IMG/VR virus record: IMGVR_UViG_3300050033_000889
Location: 1 to 25,311 of that record
Origin: a virus
Strand: one strand, 5' to 3'
DNA: 25,311 nt
Shown: positions 14,263-23,610 of the stretch, piece after piece
Layout of the letters: each line of letters opens with the position of its first letter
Position numbering within the stretch: the stretch's first letter is position 1
Made by a program: the position numbers and the translations under genes
Notes under the pieces: generated by a model
The model's input: only the letters and a program-made list of their open reading frames with translations
What the model was told of the DNA's origin: nothing
Database searches by the model: none

Positions 14263-17200
14263 ATGGCAAAGATGACAGAAGAGGCCAGGGCAACCGTTAT
14301 TTTGAACGGTCAGCAGGCCAATGCAACGCTAAAGGAGATCGAAGCATCAGCTAGGGCCTTGAATGCAGAACTGAAAGGACTCAAAACAAATACACAAGAG
14401 TTCGCAGATAAATCAAAGAAGCTTCAGGAACTCAACACCAAATTGGCTGATATCCGCAGCCAGACCAGAGCCATCGGCGATGAAATGAAAAAGAATGCCG
14501 GTGGCCTGGGAGGTCTCTTCGATTCTTTGAAAGGAGCAGCTTTGCAGATGGGGGGAGCAATGGCCGCTGCTTTTTCCATCACTGCCATTGCAGATTATGT
14601 CAAAGGCGGAATTCAAAAAGCAATCGAACTACGGGATGCCGAAAAATTGCTCCTTGATGTATTGGACGGCAATAAAGCTACCCAACGGGAATTGATTGAT
14701 CTTGCAAAAGAACGCTCAGGATCAACCAAGGATAGCCGCCTTGAGATCGAACAGGCTGAAAAGTTCCTGGCCATCCAAGGAAGGACTCCGGAGCAAATTC
14801 GAAAAACGATCTTAGCCGCACAGGATCTGGCGGTTGTCACCGGCCAGACTTTGGAAAAGGCTGTCGAAGATCTTGACGGAACAATGGAAGGCAGGCTTGC
14901 AAAGGGTTTACAAAAGCTTTCCAGTCAATTCAAAGATTTGTCGAAAGAACAACTTTATCATGGCGCTGCCATTGATATTGTTGCCAAAAAGTACAAAGGT
15001 TTGGCAGAAGAAGAAATGCAAACCACCGAAGGACGGTTAGTTCTGCTTGGAAAAAGTTGGAAAGCGTTACAACGCACAGTGGGTGAAGCGCTACTTGGTA
15101 CCAACGGCATGTTCGACGGACTTGTGCAAGGAGCTACACAAGCCCTGAATTCAGTCAAGAAACTCTTCGAACTCCCGATGGCAGAAAAATACAGGGAAGA
15201 GCAGGAAACCTTAAACGCCCTTGTATTTCAGATACAGGCTACCAACACTAACCAGGCTGAACGTAACCGACTGATCGATGATCTTCGGCAAAAGTACCCG
15301 GAGTTTTTAGGCAGCATGAAAGATGAAGATGTTACCAACCAGTTCCTGGCAAAACACCTGGAGGAAGTCAATTTTCAGTACATGGAAAAGATCCGCCTTG
15401 CAGAATCCGAGGATAAACTCAAAGACATTGCCGAAGCCCAGTCGAAAGCTTCAAAGAAACTTACTGAAGCTGAAGGCGAACGAAACAGAATACTGGCTGC
15501 TTCCATGCAATTGCTTTATGATTCAAAACCGGCTTATGCCCGGTTGGTAGAACAGGCAACTACGTTGGAAGAAAAGATAAAGCTGGTAAAGCAATACTGG
15601 GGAACCGGAGGCGGAACCACCGGAACTGCAGGATGGTTTTTGGAAGCGGCAGATAATGCCAAGAAAGCGGCAGACAAGATGAAAGTGTATTCGGTTGAAT
15701 TTAAAAACGAGCAGTTAAAGATCGCAGAAGAAGCTGTCAATTCCTCTTTGAACCTTAGTAACAGTCTTGACATGGTTTCCAACCAGATCCTTACGATTGC
15801 CATGCAAACCAAGGATGAAACCCTAAAGATGATCATCAAGACCGAACTGGAGGACCGTGAGCGTACTCACCGGATGGTCGAGAACCGGAAAACGGAATTC
15901 AAGGAGGAACTTGACTGGAAAAAAATGTCGATCGATCAGCTCAATGATTACATCTCAAAAGGCAGGGAAGCCGATGCAACCAACACTGACCGTACCAACA
16001 TGCGAAAGGCGACCGATGAATTGAACAGCCGGGTCAAGGCCAGTGATAAGATCAGGGAAGCCTACAAGAACCTGATGGATTCTTTGAAGGAAATTGAAGG
16101 AAAAAACTATGCTGACAAGTTCACCCAGACCCAGCAGGAAATCAGGAATGTCGAAGAGAAGTACGACACCCTGATCAAAAAGGCCTTGAAGTTCAAAGCA
16201 GATAATGATAAAGCATTATCCCCGGAGCAGAAAAAAGGGATTGATGACAATGTATCTTCTTTGGAAGTTCAGCGGGATTCGCAGATCAAACAAGTGCTGC
16301 TTCAGGCAGAACAGGCCTTTGCAGAAGATGTAAAGAAGATCCATGAAAACCTGCGGGTTGCCCGTATGAGCATTACCCAGCGGCAAATCTATGAGGTAAA
16401 TAAAAAGTACGAGGATGCAAGTAAGGAGATCCTCGGGGCTATAGAGTTTGCCTATAAAGAAGAAGTTGCTGCCGCTGAAGGAAATTCTGAAAAGATCATT
16501 CAGGCAGAGAAGAACAAAGCAGCGGCGCTCAAGGCCATTCAGAAAGACCTGGATGCTTTAAAGACTGGCCAAAAGCAGGAAACCGCCGAGGCAAAGAAAC
16601 AAGGGGATACGAAGTTTGAGGATGACCTGAATAATCTCAAACTCAAAGGTGAACGTGATCTGGCATTGGGAAAAGAGAAAATCCAGCTTGAGGTCAATGC
16701 CAGGTACAAAAAACTGCTGGAAGAAAACCTGGGAGATGAACAGCGTACCGCGGAAATCAAAAAGCAGATATCTGAAGAAGTTGCCGCAAAACAGCTTCAA
16801 CTTTCCAAAGAGACAGCCCTAAAAGTAGCCGATGATGCTATCTCCCTGGCAAAAGGCGCTGTTGATGGCCTGGCAGCAATCTTCTCCATGCAAACCGATG
16901 CTGAGAACCAGCAGCTCAAGGAGGATGAAGAAGCCAACAATAAGAAGAAAGCGAACTTAAAGGCGCAGCTTGATGCCAAGTTGATTTCAAAGTCCCAGTA
17001 TGATTCTCAGGTCGATAAAATGGATAAGGACCTGGACAAGAAAAAGAAGAAGATGGAGCATGATCAGGCTGTTAGGAACAAAGAAGTGGCTTTGTTCAAT
17101 GCCCTGATCAGTGTTGCTACGGCGGTTGCTTCAGCGCTGGGCGCCGGTCCCGGAGTCGGGATCGTGCTCAGCATCATTACTGCGGCTTTGGGTGCAATTC

Positions 17201-17649
17201 AAATCGGTTATATCCTGAGCCAGAAAGTACCGGAGGCAGCCAAAGGCCGCTATTCGGTAATAGGCCAGGATGACAACAAACTCTATAAAGATGTTCCGCT
17301 GGTCAATTCACCTGAGACCGGTTTGTATTCAACCCCAACACTGATCAGTGAAACAGGGCAGGAAATCGTCATTGATCCCAAAACGACAAAGAACCTTATG
17401 GTGAATTACCCCCAGGTTATTGATGCCATCAATTTTGCAAGGGTTCCGCAAAGAGCCGTTGGCCGGTACATTGATTCTCCGGCTTCGACACCGGCAGGAG
17501 TTCCCTCAGTGGCCGATCCCGAGTTCACGGCCAGTATAAACAGGCTGAATTCCTTGATTGAAAGCGGTATTCCTGCCTTCATTTCCTTTGATCACCTGAG
17601 GGAAACGACAAACCGGATCAATGAGATCGAAGCCGAAGTATCCAAATAA
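14263..17649 (+). CDS. Phage tail tape measure protein
   Basis: The 1128-aa protein begins with a coiled-coil region (residues about 20-80, heptad-like LKGLKTNTQEFADKSKKLQE). A Gly-rich, hydrophobic AALQMGGAMAAAFSITAIAD segment and long charged helical regions follow. Around residues 945-985 lies a hydrophobic block (NALISVATAVASALGAG, GIVLSIITAALGAIQIGYI) typical of tape measures. The C-terminal part with ETGLYSTPTLISETGQE and AVGRY matches the ending usual in Bacteroidota prophages. Tape measures set tail length and are threaded through the tail tube; 1128 residues would imply a long non-contractile-type tail. No lytic domain was identified. It is the longest gene in the window and anchors the call of a tail module. 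Confidence 0.9.
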   Translation: MAKMTEEARATVILNGQQANATLKEIEASARALNAELKGLKTNTQEFADKSKKLQELNTKLADIRSQTRAIGDEMKKNAGGLGGLFDSLKGAALQMGGAMAAAFSITAIADYVKGGIQKAIELRDAEKLLLDVLDGNKATQRELIDLAKERSGSTKDSRLEIEQAEKFLAIQGRTPEQIRKTILAAQDLAVVTGQTLEKAVEDLDGTMEGRLAKGLQKLSSQFKDLSKEQLYHGAAIDIVAKKYKGLAEEEMQTTEGRLVLLGKSWKALQRTVGEALLGTNGMFDGLVQGATQALNSVKKLFELPMAEKYREEQETLNALVFQIQATNTNQAERNRLIDDLRQKYPEFLGSMKDEDVTNQFLAKHLEEVNFQYMEKIRLAESEDKLKDIAEAQSKASKKLTEAEGERNRILAASMQLLYDSKPAYARLVEQATTLEEKIKLVKQYWGTGGGTTGTAGWFLEAADNAKKAADKMKVYSVEFKNEQLKIAEEAVNSSLNLSNSLDMVSNQILTIAMQTKDETLKMIIKTELEDRERTHRMVENRKTEFKEELDWKKMSIDQLNDYISKGREADATNTDRTNMRKATDELNSRVKASDKIREAYKNLMDSLKEIEGKNYADKFTQTQQEIRNVEEKYDTLIKKALKFKADNDKALSPEQKKGIDDNVSSLEVQRDSQIKQVLLQAEQAFAEDVKKIHENLRVARMSITQRQIYEVNKKYEDASKEILGAIEFAYKEEVAAAEGNSEKIIQAEKNKAAALKAIQKDLDALKTGQKQETAEAKKQGDTKFEDDLNNLKLKGERDLALGKEKIQLEVNARYKKLLEENLGDEQRTAEIKKQISEEVAAKQLQLSKETALKVADDAISLAKGAVDGLAAIFSMQTDAENQQLKEDEEANNKKKANLKAQLDAKLISKSQYDSQVDKMDKDLDKKKKKMEHDQAVRNKEVALFNALISVATAVASALGAGPGVGIVLSIITAALGAIQIGYILSQKVPEAAKGRYSVIGQDDNKLYKDVPLVNSPETGLYSTPTLISETGQEIVIDPKTTKNLMVNYPQVIDAINFARVPQRAVGRYIDSPASTPAGVPSVADPEFTASINRLNSLIESGIPAFISFDHLRETTNRINEIEAEVSK

Positions 17650-17661
17650 TTGTAAATCCTT

Positions 17662-19293
17662 ATGCTGTCCATCCTGATTGCCGACCAACCCCTTGACCTG
17701 AACGATGATTTTTCGGTTTCACTGAACCTCAAATCTCCTATTTTCAATGATGTCGGGGATTATTCATTTCCATTCAAAGTTCCTTCTACGGCAAGGAATA
17801 TGTCAATCCTGGGATGGAAAAACCGGTTAGCATCTACCCGGAGCATCTATGAAACCTTTGATGGCAGTATCCGGTGGAATGGGATAGTTCTTTTTGTCGG
17901 TCAGATAAAAATCAAGACAGCATCAGATAAGACATTTGAAGGTACCCTTTACATCAACAAGGGCAACTTCAATTATGAAGTGAAGGATCTTCTTTTAAAC
18001 CGGATAGACTTTGGAATGAAAACCTTTCCCACTGATCAGGATGCAGTAAATTACTTCAACTGGTCGTTGACGCATTTTTATCCTGAAGTGGACTTTTCTT
18101 TGCCCGAGATCGCCAACCTTGACTTCTTTGATCCGGCGGCCACCAATCCGGAACTGATGGCTTACAATCACATATTCCCGGATGGATGGCTTCATAAAAC
18201 CACAACGGACGGACAAAGCAGAACGATCCTGATCCCTTTTCTTTACCTGAAGTTTGTCCTGAATAAACTGGCAGAAAACTTCGGGTACCGGTTGCAGGAT
18301 GAATTTTTTACTTCCAGCATCGAGCTTTCACGCCTGGTGATATACCATTCTGTAAACTTGAGCGAAGTAATATTCGGCCTTCAGCAGATTTATTACTGCC
18401 GCTTCCTTCCCAAGGTGAAGGTGAGTGAATTCATATCCGGGCTGGAGAAGTGGTTCAATTGCTGCTTTCATGTGGACTCCAAGCAAAGGGTTGTTAGGAT
18501 TGTCAGCAACAAAGAGGTGTTGCTTCGCTCCGAGGTAGTTGAGTTTTCAAAGAATGTTCTATCAATCTCCCAGGAGATCCCCGAACAGATCACCGGCTTT
18601 CGGTTCCTGTTGGGTCCCGATTCGGGGGATAAGGTTTACCAGGCACAGTTGGATGCGGAAAAAGGAATCACTGACTATATCAAAGGCGCAGTACAGAGCT
18701 TTTCAGATATTCCGCCATATCCATTTACCTGGCTCGGCGATATCTACTATATCGCTGATACAAACACCTGGTGGCAGTTGGGAGTTAATGGCATTTCATT
18801 TCTCATTGAGTGGCAGCAATTGCCAAATGGACCAACTCTGACCGATAAGTTTTTCTACAAATGGGGGGATGATAAAAATAAGTATGAGACAATTTTCTCG
18901 TCTCTATCGGATAAGTACATCGGTGTAAGTTGCGGGAACCTGGGAACCGATAAAGACAAAATCACACCCCGTTTGTTTTGGGTTGGTATTGTTGGCGGTT
19001 GGGGTACCCCTGTCCGTCTTAAAGGACTAGCCAATAACAGCAATTTCTCACTCCGGTACCCTGGTCCCAATGGATTGTTCAATCTCTATTGGAAGGACTG
19101 GGTAAACTGGATCATGGATAACCGAAAGAGCGTAAAGATCGAAAAGCAGATGGATTTCATAGAGTTGAAAAATCTCGATTTTACAAAGCGTTACCGAATT
19201 AACGGCATCAATTATCTTGTCAGTGAAATTGCCGTTACCCTGAATAAATCCTCGATTAAATCCGCTCAGCTCAAGTGCTTCACGGCTCCCTGA
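17662..19293 (+). CDS. Tail-tip / distal-tail-like structural protein
   Basis: The 543-aa protein follows the tape measure. It starts with MLSILIADQPLDLNDDFSVS and then SPIFNDVGDYSFPFKVPST, a beginning characteristic of large Bacteroidota prophage tail proteins that occupy the Dit/Tal position. It is beta-rich throughout, with a galectin-like or hub-type appearance and no catalytic motif that I can point to. The C-terminal part contains RYRINGINYLVSEIAVTLNK. By position it should form the tail-tip or baseplate hub linking tube and fibres. The ATG at 17662 is 12 nt after the tape measure stop. Family-level function is inferred from gene order. Confidence 0.7.
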   Translation: MLSILIADQPLDLNDDFSVSLNLKSPIFNDVGDYSFPFKVPSTARNMSILGWKNRLASTRSIYETFDGSIRWNGIVLFVGQIKIKTASDKTFEGTLYINKGNFNYEVKDLLLNRIDFGMKTFPTDQDAVNYFNWSLTHFYPEVDFSLPEIANLDFFDPAATNPELMAYNHIFPDGWLHKTTTDGQSRTILIPFLYLKFVLNKLAENFGYRLQDEFFTSSIELSRLVIYHSVNLSEVIFGLQQIYYCRFLPKVKVSEFISGLEKWFNCCFHVDSKQRVVRIVSNKEVLLRSEVVEFSKNVLSISQEIPEQITGFRFLLGPDSGDKVYQAQLDAEKGITDYIKGAVQSFSDIPPYPFTWLGDIYYIADTNTWWQLGVNGISFLIEWQQLPNGPTLTDKFFYKWGDDKNKYETIFSSLSDKYIGVSCGNLGTDKDKITPRLFWVGIVGGWGTPVRLKGLANNSNFSLRYPGPNGLFNLYWKDWVNWIMDNRKSVKIEKQMDFIELKNLDFTKRYRINGINYLVSEIAVTLNKSSIKSAQLKCFTAP

Positions 19294-19296
19294 TGC

Positions 19297-19336
19297 TGTC
19301 CTTTATTTCCGTGCGTTCTCATGGTACTATTGCACC
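19297..19336 (+). promoter_or_regulatory. Late-type promoter copy 3 (leaderless start)
   Basis: TGTCCTTTATT (19297-19307) is identical to copy 1, and TACTATTG (19325-19332) is the -7 box. TTTA (19302-19305) is again exactly 19 nt from the -7 box, and the ATG begins 4 nt later (TTGC-ACC-ATG). CATnGTAnTATTGC is shared with copy 1. It overlaps the first 40 nt between two structural genes that would otherwise be co-transcribed. Confidence 0.7.
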
Positions 19337-21010
19337 ATGATTGACATCACGGAGCAGCCCAATCTCATTTCTTTTGCCGGTAATCCGGTCATTTATGAAG
19401 CCTGCTCAGACAATTATCTGATCTCCCATGGTTCATTTGCATACTTTGAATTGGTGGTCTCCGCAGTTGATACCACCGTGGGTCATTCGTTCCACCTTCA
19501 GTTTGCCGGGAAAACCCTCATTTTTCAGTCAGCCGGCTTCACCGGTTTTGACGGGTTGCTGTTTGAAGTCGGCTATCTCGGTCAAACCTTCAATGATTTC
19601 GCAAACAATATTTACCAGTGTTTTCTTTCAAATTATGACATCCAGAAATATTTCAATGTTACACTTGACCCACCAGGTGCAAGCCAGCGAAATATCAAAC
19701 TCCATGCAAAGGAATCTGGTTCCGATTGCTCAGTAGTACTTTCGAATAACGGAGTTTCGGGGGTAGGGCAGGGGGTAAACACTCCTGGAACAGATGATAT
19801 TTACACGGATTACTTCAGTATCCTTTGCCTAATCCGCGATACGCTGAATAATTCGATAGGGGAGGACCTTAAACCCAGCGATTTCATCGGCTGTGCAAGG
19901 TTCGATATCTCTGATTATTTGAGGTCAAAGTTTGCAGCCTGGGAAATTGCACGCTTTGAATTCCCGGAACTTACAGGAAACGTCAAAGCTCACGGCTGGG
20001 ATTACCTATTGAAATACCGGGTATCATTTGCAGAAAGCATTGCCGGTAATGTCAGAGGTTTGCAATCGGATGGATGGAAATACGCCCTGGCCGGTGGCCT
20101 TAATCATGAACTGCTGACTTCACTCAACGAGAAGTACCTGGAATATTTCTCTATCCCTGCAAACAAGTCCAAATTCCTTTCATGGCTTCCTACGACAAAA
20201 TATTCCCGATCCGGAGTTATGGAGAAACTGTTTTTCATGTTCCAGGACAACCCAACGGGAGTTCAGTACAGGCTGGTTGTGGTTATCACCTTTACAGACG
20301 GATCCCACAAGATTGTGAACGCAACCCCGCAGGTGGCGTATCCGGCTTTTTCAGTTATGGAATTCAAGGTAGGCTTCGATCACCTTGACCTGGTTAATGC
20401 TCAGTATGGCAAGACAGTCCAGTCATGGGAAGTGTATTTGATGGACAGCAATGATGACTTGCTTTCTGAAGTACGGGTATTCTATAATGATACCAGGGTG
20501 TTTGAAAATGAGAAAGTCTTTTTTTACCGCAATTCTTTTTCGGCCTATGATACTTTCAGGTTTCTGGGAAAGTCCGAATTGAACCTGGAATATGAACGCT
20601 TGATAGGAACTACAGTCCGGGAAGAAAAGTACTCCTTTTTTAATGCTTCAACCATGCAGTTCAGCGCAAAAGAAACTGAAAGCTGTAAAGCCAATTCCGG
20701 ATGGATATCCTTAGGGGAAAAGAATTGCCTCCGGGAGCTTTTATTGTCAACCGAGGCATACGAGCAGATCGGTAAGGAACTGTTCCAGATCGTAGTCAAG
20801 TCGGCAAAAGTCACTCCATTCCTCAAAGACGGAGAATACCTGTACAATCTGGAAATTGAGTATGAACGATCGTATCAGAATTCCTTCTTTTCGGTTCACG
20901 TTCCTGAAAGCTCAGCCAATGCGATAATCTTACCGCAGCCGCTGACCTGGGATAACATGGAGGTCAGTTTTGATGACATGGAAATAACATTTGACCAGAT
21001 AGAATATTAA
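19337..21010 (+). CDS. Large tail/baseplate protein, unknown detailed role
   Basis: The 557-aa protein is beta-rich with no signal peptide or membrane helix. The first half has FHLQFAGKTLIFQSAG and a long loop with Gly/Asn (NNGVSGVGQGVNTPG). The second half contains an immunoglobulin-like pattern (QYRLVVVITFTDGSHKIVNA) and ends in a segment with WDNMEVSFDDMEITFDQIEY. It has its own promoter copy 3 although it sits in the tail operon. Bacteroidota prophages often carry such a protein between the tail-tip and fibre genes. A baseplate or fibre-network role is inferred. Confidence 0.68.
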   Translation: MIDITEQPNLISFAGNPVIYEACSDNYLISHGSFAYFELVVSAVDTTVGHSFHLQFAGKTLIFQSAGFTGFDGLLFEVGYLGQTFNDFANNIYQCFLSNYDIQKYFNVTLDPPGASQRNIKLHAKESGSDCSVVLSNNGVSGVGQGVNTPGTDDIYTDYFSILCLIRDTLNNSIGEDLKPSDFIGCARFDISDYLRSKFAAWEIARFEFPELTGNVKAHGWDYLLKYRVSFAESIAGNVRGLQSDGWKYALAGGLNHELLTSLNEKYLEYFSIPANKSKFLSWLPTTKYSRSGVMEKLFFMFQDNPTGVQYRLVVVITFTDGSHKIVNATPQVAYPAFSVMEFKVGFDHLDLVNAQYGKTVQSWEVYLMDSNDDLLSEVRVFYNDTRVFENEKVFFYRNSFSAYDTFRFLGKSELNLEYERLIGTTVREEKYSFFNASTMQFSAKETESCKANSGWISLGEKNCLRELLLSTEAYEQIGKELFQIVVKSAKVTPFLKDGEYLYNLEIEYERSYQNSFFSVHVPESSANAIILPQPLTWDNMEVSFDDMEITFDQIEY

Positions 21011-21013
21011 GCT

Positions 21014-21772
21014 ATGGCAAGACAAGAAATTAACCTCGGGATTGTCCCGGGAGATAAAAGGGGAGACAAACTCCGGGTAGGCGGAAAGAAGATCAATGAA
21101 AATTTCACCGAACTGTATAACAGTTTGCAAAATGGCCAGTCTTCGCCAGTCATTGCAGGAATTCATGTGATAACGGAGGATGAAAGCAACCGTTTGACAG
21201 AAATCAATGTAATTATTCCTGCACCTGGAGTTGGTAAGATCATCGACCTTATTTCGCTTATTGCCCGGATCACCCCGGCACCGCCGCCAATCGGAGGATT
21301 GAACATTTATCCTAACCAGACATTGAATGTGACGACGGATGGCGATACCGAAACACGGGACTGGGGATATTTCCCGTCACTTTTTCTGATGTCTCCGTCC
21401 ATGGAGATTCAGCGGATGACGCCTGTTTTCTCGACGCAGCTCTTTGAAAACACTCCTGTATATGTTTGCCTTTCCGGTGGTGAAAATCCCAAGTCCGGAA
21501 ACGCAAAAATTGAGCTTTTCTTTTTATACCGAATCATTGATCCTTCCGGATCAGGAGTTCCCGGAGGTGGCGGCGGCTCAACGCTTCAGGTAGTCCAGTC
21601 TTTTGTCAACCAGAGTGAAATCACGGTTCAGCATAACCTTCAAAAGTACCCTACAGTGGTAGTTGTTGACACTACCGGTCGGGAATTGATCTCGGAAATA
21701 ACCCATGAATCGACAGATGAAATGGTGATCCGTCTCAATCCTGCTGCAAGCGGAAAGATAATTTACAGTTAA
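21014..21772 (+). CDS. Tail-fibre-like protein with N-terminal attachment domain
   Basis: The 252-aa protein starts with [20 protein letters not shown] followed by [10 protein letters not shown], the well-known N-terminal motif of many phage fibre and tail-appendage proteins (NLG...GD.LR..G.KIN.NF.ELY). A Gly-rich linker ([10 protein letters not shown]) near residue 185 precedes a C-terminal domain with [20 protein letters not shown] and ending SGKIIYS. That domain is typical of fibre tips that present a receptor-facing beta structure. It starts 3 nt after the preceding stop codon. Function is most likely adsorption to the host surface. Confidence 0.75.
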   Translation: MARQEINLGIVPGDKRGDKLRVGGKKINENFTELYNSLQNGQSSPVIAGIHVITEDESNRLTEINVIIPAPGVGKIIDLISLIARITPAPPPIGGLNIYPNQTLNVTTDGDTETRDWGYFPSLFLMSPSMEIQRMTPVFSTQLFENTPVYVCLSGGENPKSGNAKIELFFLYRIIDPSGSGVPGGGGGSTLQVVQSFVNQSEITVQHNLQKYPTVVVVDTTGRELISEITHESTDEMVIRLNPAASGKIIYS

Positions 21773-21801
21773 CCTTTTTTTTAAACCTTAAAATCACAAA
21801 C

Positions 21802-22893
21802 ATGGCAAAGAAAGTACTGGTCCCGTTGGACTTCAATAAAAACGAATTGCAGAATGCTGTAATTCAAAATCTGGCATCGGCACCGGGAAGTCCGATAAAA
21901 GGCCAGAAGTATTTTGACACAACTGACAATTATGAGAAGTACTGGAATGGAACGGTATGGGTAAAATCGGTTGACCCCACAGCGATTGACCACAATTCCT
22001 TACTCAATCGGGGCACAAATACTCATGCTACGATTGATACCCATCTTGCATCGACTTCCAATCCTCATGCAACTACCAAAGCCCAGGTCGGCCTGTCAAG
22101 TGTGGATGATATCAAACAAATGCCACTGGCATACCTGGATACAGATGCGGCTTTAACGGCCAACTCCGATGCAAAGGTAGCCAGTCAGAAAGCTACCAAG
22201 TCATACGTTGATGGCCAGATTGCAGCAATCCAGGGGCAGATCACCGCCGGAATGGTTTACAAAGGCACGTTTGACGGCAGCCAGACGATTGTAGCACAGG
22301 GGATCACAACCATTCAAAAAGGCTGGTTCTGGAAGGTCACCGTTGCCGGTACCGTTTCAGGGGTGAATACTCCATCAGGAGCAGGTGTAAGTGTAGGCGA
22401 TATGGTCATCGCAAACGTCACTAAAGGCTCTGGTATCACAGCAGCCGACTTTGACGGTGTTGACAACACTGAATCTTCCGATCTTGTAAGGTTAGCTGGC
22501 GCTCAGACACTCACTCAAAAAACCATCGATGCTGATTCAAACACGATCAGTAACCTTGAAATTGATAATTTCAAAACCGGTGTCATTGATACAGATGGAA
22601 CTTTGTCTGCCAATAGTGATGCAAAATTGGCGACCCAGAAAGCAACGAAAACGTATGTGGACGGGAAGACCACCGGTCGTACCAAAAAGTATGTTGGCAC
22701 TATTACTGCCGTTTCCACCCAGACCATCGCCGCAGCTACTCATGGATGCGGAACGGATGTGATTGTTGCCGTTTATGAAACGATCTCCACCACCCGGTAT
22801 TCTGTTGAAGTTGACATCAACGTGAATGCTGCCGGTGATGTTACCTGGACTTCGGCCACCGCAATCACCGGTCAGATCGTAATTGTCGGATAA
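21802..22893 (+). CDS. Tail-fibre-like protein with internal repeat
   Basis: The 363-aa protein begins with [20 protein letters not shown] followed by [19 protein letters not shown], an attachment domain also present in the next gene. The [10 protein letters not shown] and [12 protein letters not shown] segments are the 'NPH.tTkaQvGl' motif of phage collar and fibre shafts. A 26-residue unit occurs twice (see repeat entry). The middle (about 150-220) is Gly/Val-rich beta structure. The C-terminal domain with [16 protein letters not shown] resembles fibre heads. A trimeric fibre shaft ending in a receptor-binding domain is expected from the family. Confidence 0.75.
   Translation: MAKKVLVPLDFNKNELQNAVIQNLASAPGSPIKGQKYFDTTDNYEKYWNGTVWVKSVDPTAIDHNSLLNRGTNTHATIDTHLASTSNPHATTKAQVGLSSVDDIKQMPLAYLDTDAALTANSDAKVASQKATKSYVDGQIAAIQGQITAGMVYKGTFDGSQTIVAQGITTIQKGWFWKVTVAGTVSGVNTPSGAGVSVGDMVIANVTKGSGITAADFDGVDNTESSDLVRLAGAQTLTQKTIDADSNTISNLEIDNFKTGVIDTDGTLSANSDAKLATQKATKTYVDGKTTGRTKKYVGTITAVSTQTIAAATHGCGTDVIVAVYETISTTRYSVEVDINVNAAGDVTWTSATAITGQIVIVG
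22138..22665 (+). repeat. Two copies of a 78-nt coding repeat in the fibre gene
   Basis: Copy 1 at 22138-22215 and copy 2 at 22588-22665 both encode DTD..L.ANSDAK.A.QKATK.YVDG with no length change. The nucleotides differ at many synonymous positions, so this is an old, selected duplication of a fibre-shaft unit. Confidence 0.85.
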
Positions 22894-22916
22894 ACTCTGA
22901 AACTTAAAAAGTTGTT

Positions 22917-23522
22917 ATGCCATCATTTAAGTCCAACCTGGACATACAGCAAAATCAACTCCTGAACGCTGTCCTGCATACTCTACGGGATTTACCTCAA
23001 AATCCCGTAGCAGGGCAGTTGTATTATAATGAGGGTAAGCAAACCGCATACCTTTATAATGGGAATTGGTGGATGCCCTGGGGGGAATATTCCGGAGGTC
23101 AGACCCAGCAGGTCAAGCAATATTTGCTGAATATTCCCAACCCGTCAATCAAATCGTCAATGGTTATCGCAAGATTATACGAGGCCCAGGATGTCGTAAG
23201 GATTGACTCTCATTTCAGCACCGAATCAATTGTGAATTTTATCATTGAATCAAGAAGCTCGGTCAATGAAAGAGGGTTTTCGTTGACTGATAGACCTATT
23301 CAGGCGGTTTATGCAGGAACAGAAACGACGGATTTCGCAAACTCAACTTTGCCACAAGACAACTGGCTTTATCTCGATATTGTTCAGAAAGACGGAGGAG
23401 AAATTGTACCTAAAGAAGGTGATCCGGCGGTTATTCCCGGAGAAACTGAACCACCTGCGATTACGATTGACGCTGAAATACTCGGCTTGTTGACAATAAC
23501 GATCACCTGCGTTGTCAGGTGA
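22917..23522 (+). CDS. Second fibre-like protein sharing the N-terminal attachment domain
   Basis: The 201-aa protein begins with SNLDIQQNQLLNAVLHTLRD and NPVAGQLYYNEGKQTAYLYNG. It aligns with the start of the preceding fibre protein (nQLqNAVi..l...P..p..GQkYfdt....yw NG.wv). The remainder, containing WLYLDIVQKDGGEIVPKEGD, differs entirely, so the two share a docking domain and carry different effector domains. Its last codons and stop lie inside the left arm, loop and right arm of a 15-bp hairpin at 23495-23530. It is the last gene of the structural block. Confidence 0.72.
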   Translation: MPSFKSNLDIQQNQLLNAVLHTLRDLPQNPVAGQLYYNEGKQTAYLYNGNWWMPWGEYSGGQTQQVKQYLLNIPNPSIKSSMVIARLYEAQDVVRIDSHFSTESIVNFIIESRSSVNERGFSLTDRPIQAVYAGTETTDFANSTLPQDNWLYLDIVQKDGGEIVPKEGDPAVIPGETEPPAITIDAEILGLLTITITCVVR

Positions 23523-23530
23523 TCGTTATT
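23495..23530 (+). terminator. 15-bp perfect hairpin ending the structural block
   Basis: AATAACGATCACCTG (23495-23509) is the exact reverse complement of CAGGTGATCGTTATT (23516-23530), with a CGTTGT loop. The stop codon of the last fibre gene lies within the right arm. The T-run after it is weak (TCTCC), so it may act as an mRNA 3'-end stabiliser or factor-assisted terminator rather than a strong intrinsic one. Confidence 0.65.
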
Positions 23531-23598
23531 TCTCCGGATTTAATAATTTAAGAATTGGTTTGAAAATACAAATTCAGCACCCTAGTCTTTTTTATAAT

Positions 23599-23606
23599 TA
23601 TCTTTG
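23599..23606 (+). promoter_or_regulatory. Promoter -7 box for the structured RNA and HTH gene
   Basis: TATCTTTG is a perfect match to the Bacteroidota -7 consensus TAnnTTTG. The -33 region about 19-21 nt upstream is poor (TTCAGC). Transcription would start close to 23611, at the base of the structured RNA. Confidence 0.6.
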
Positions 23607-23610
23607 CATC

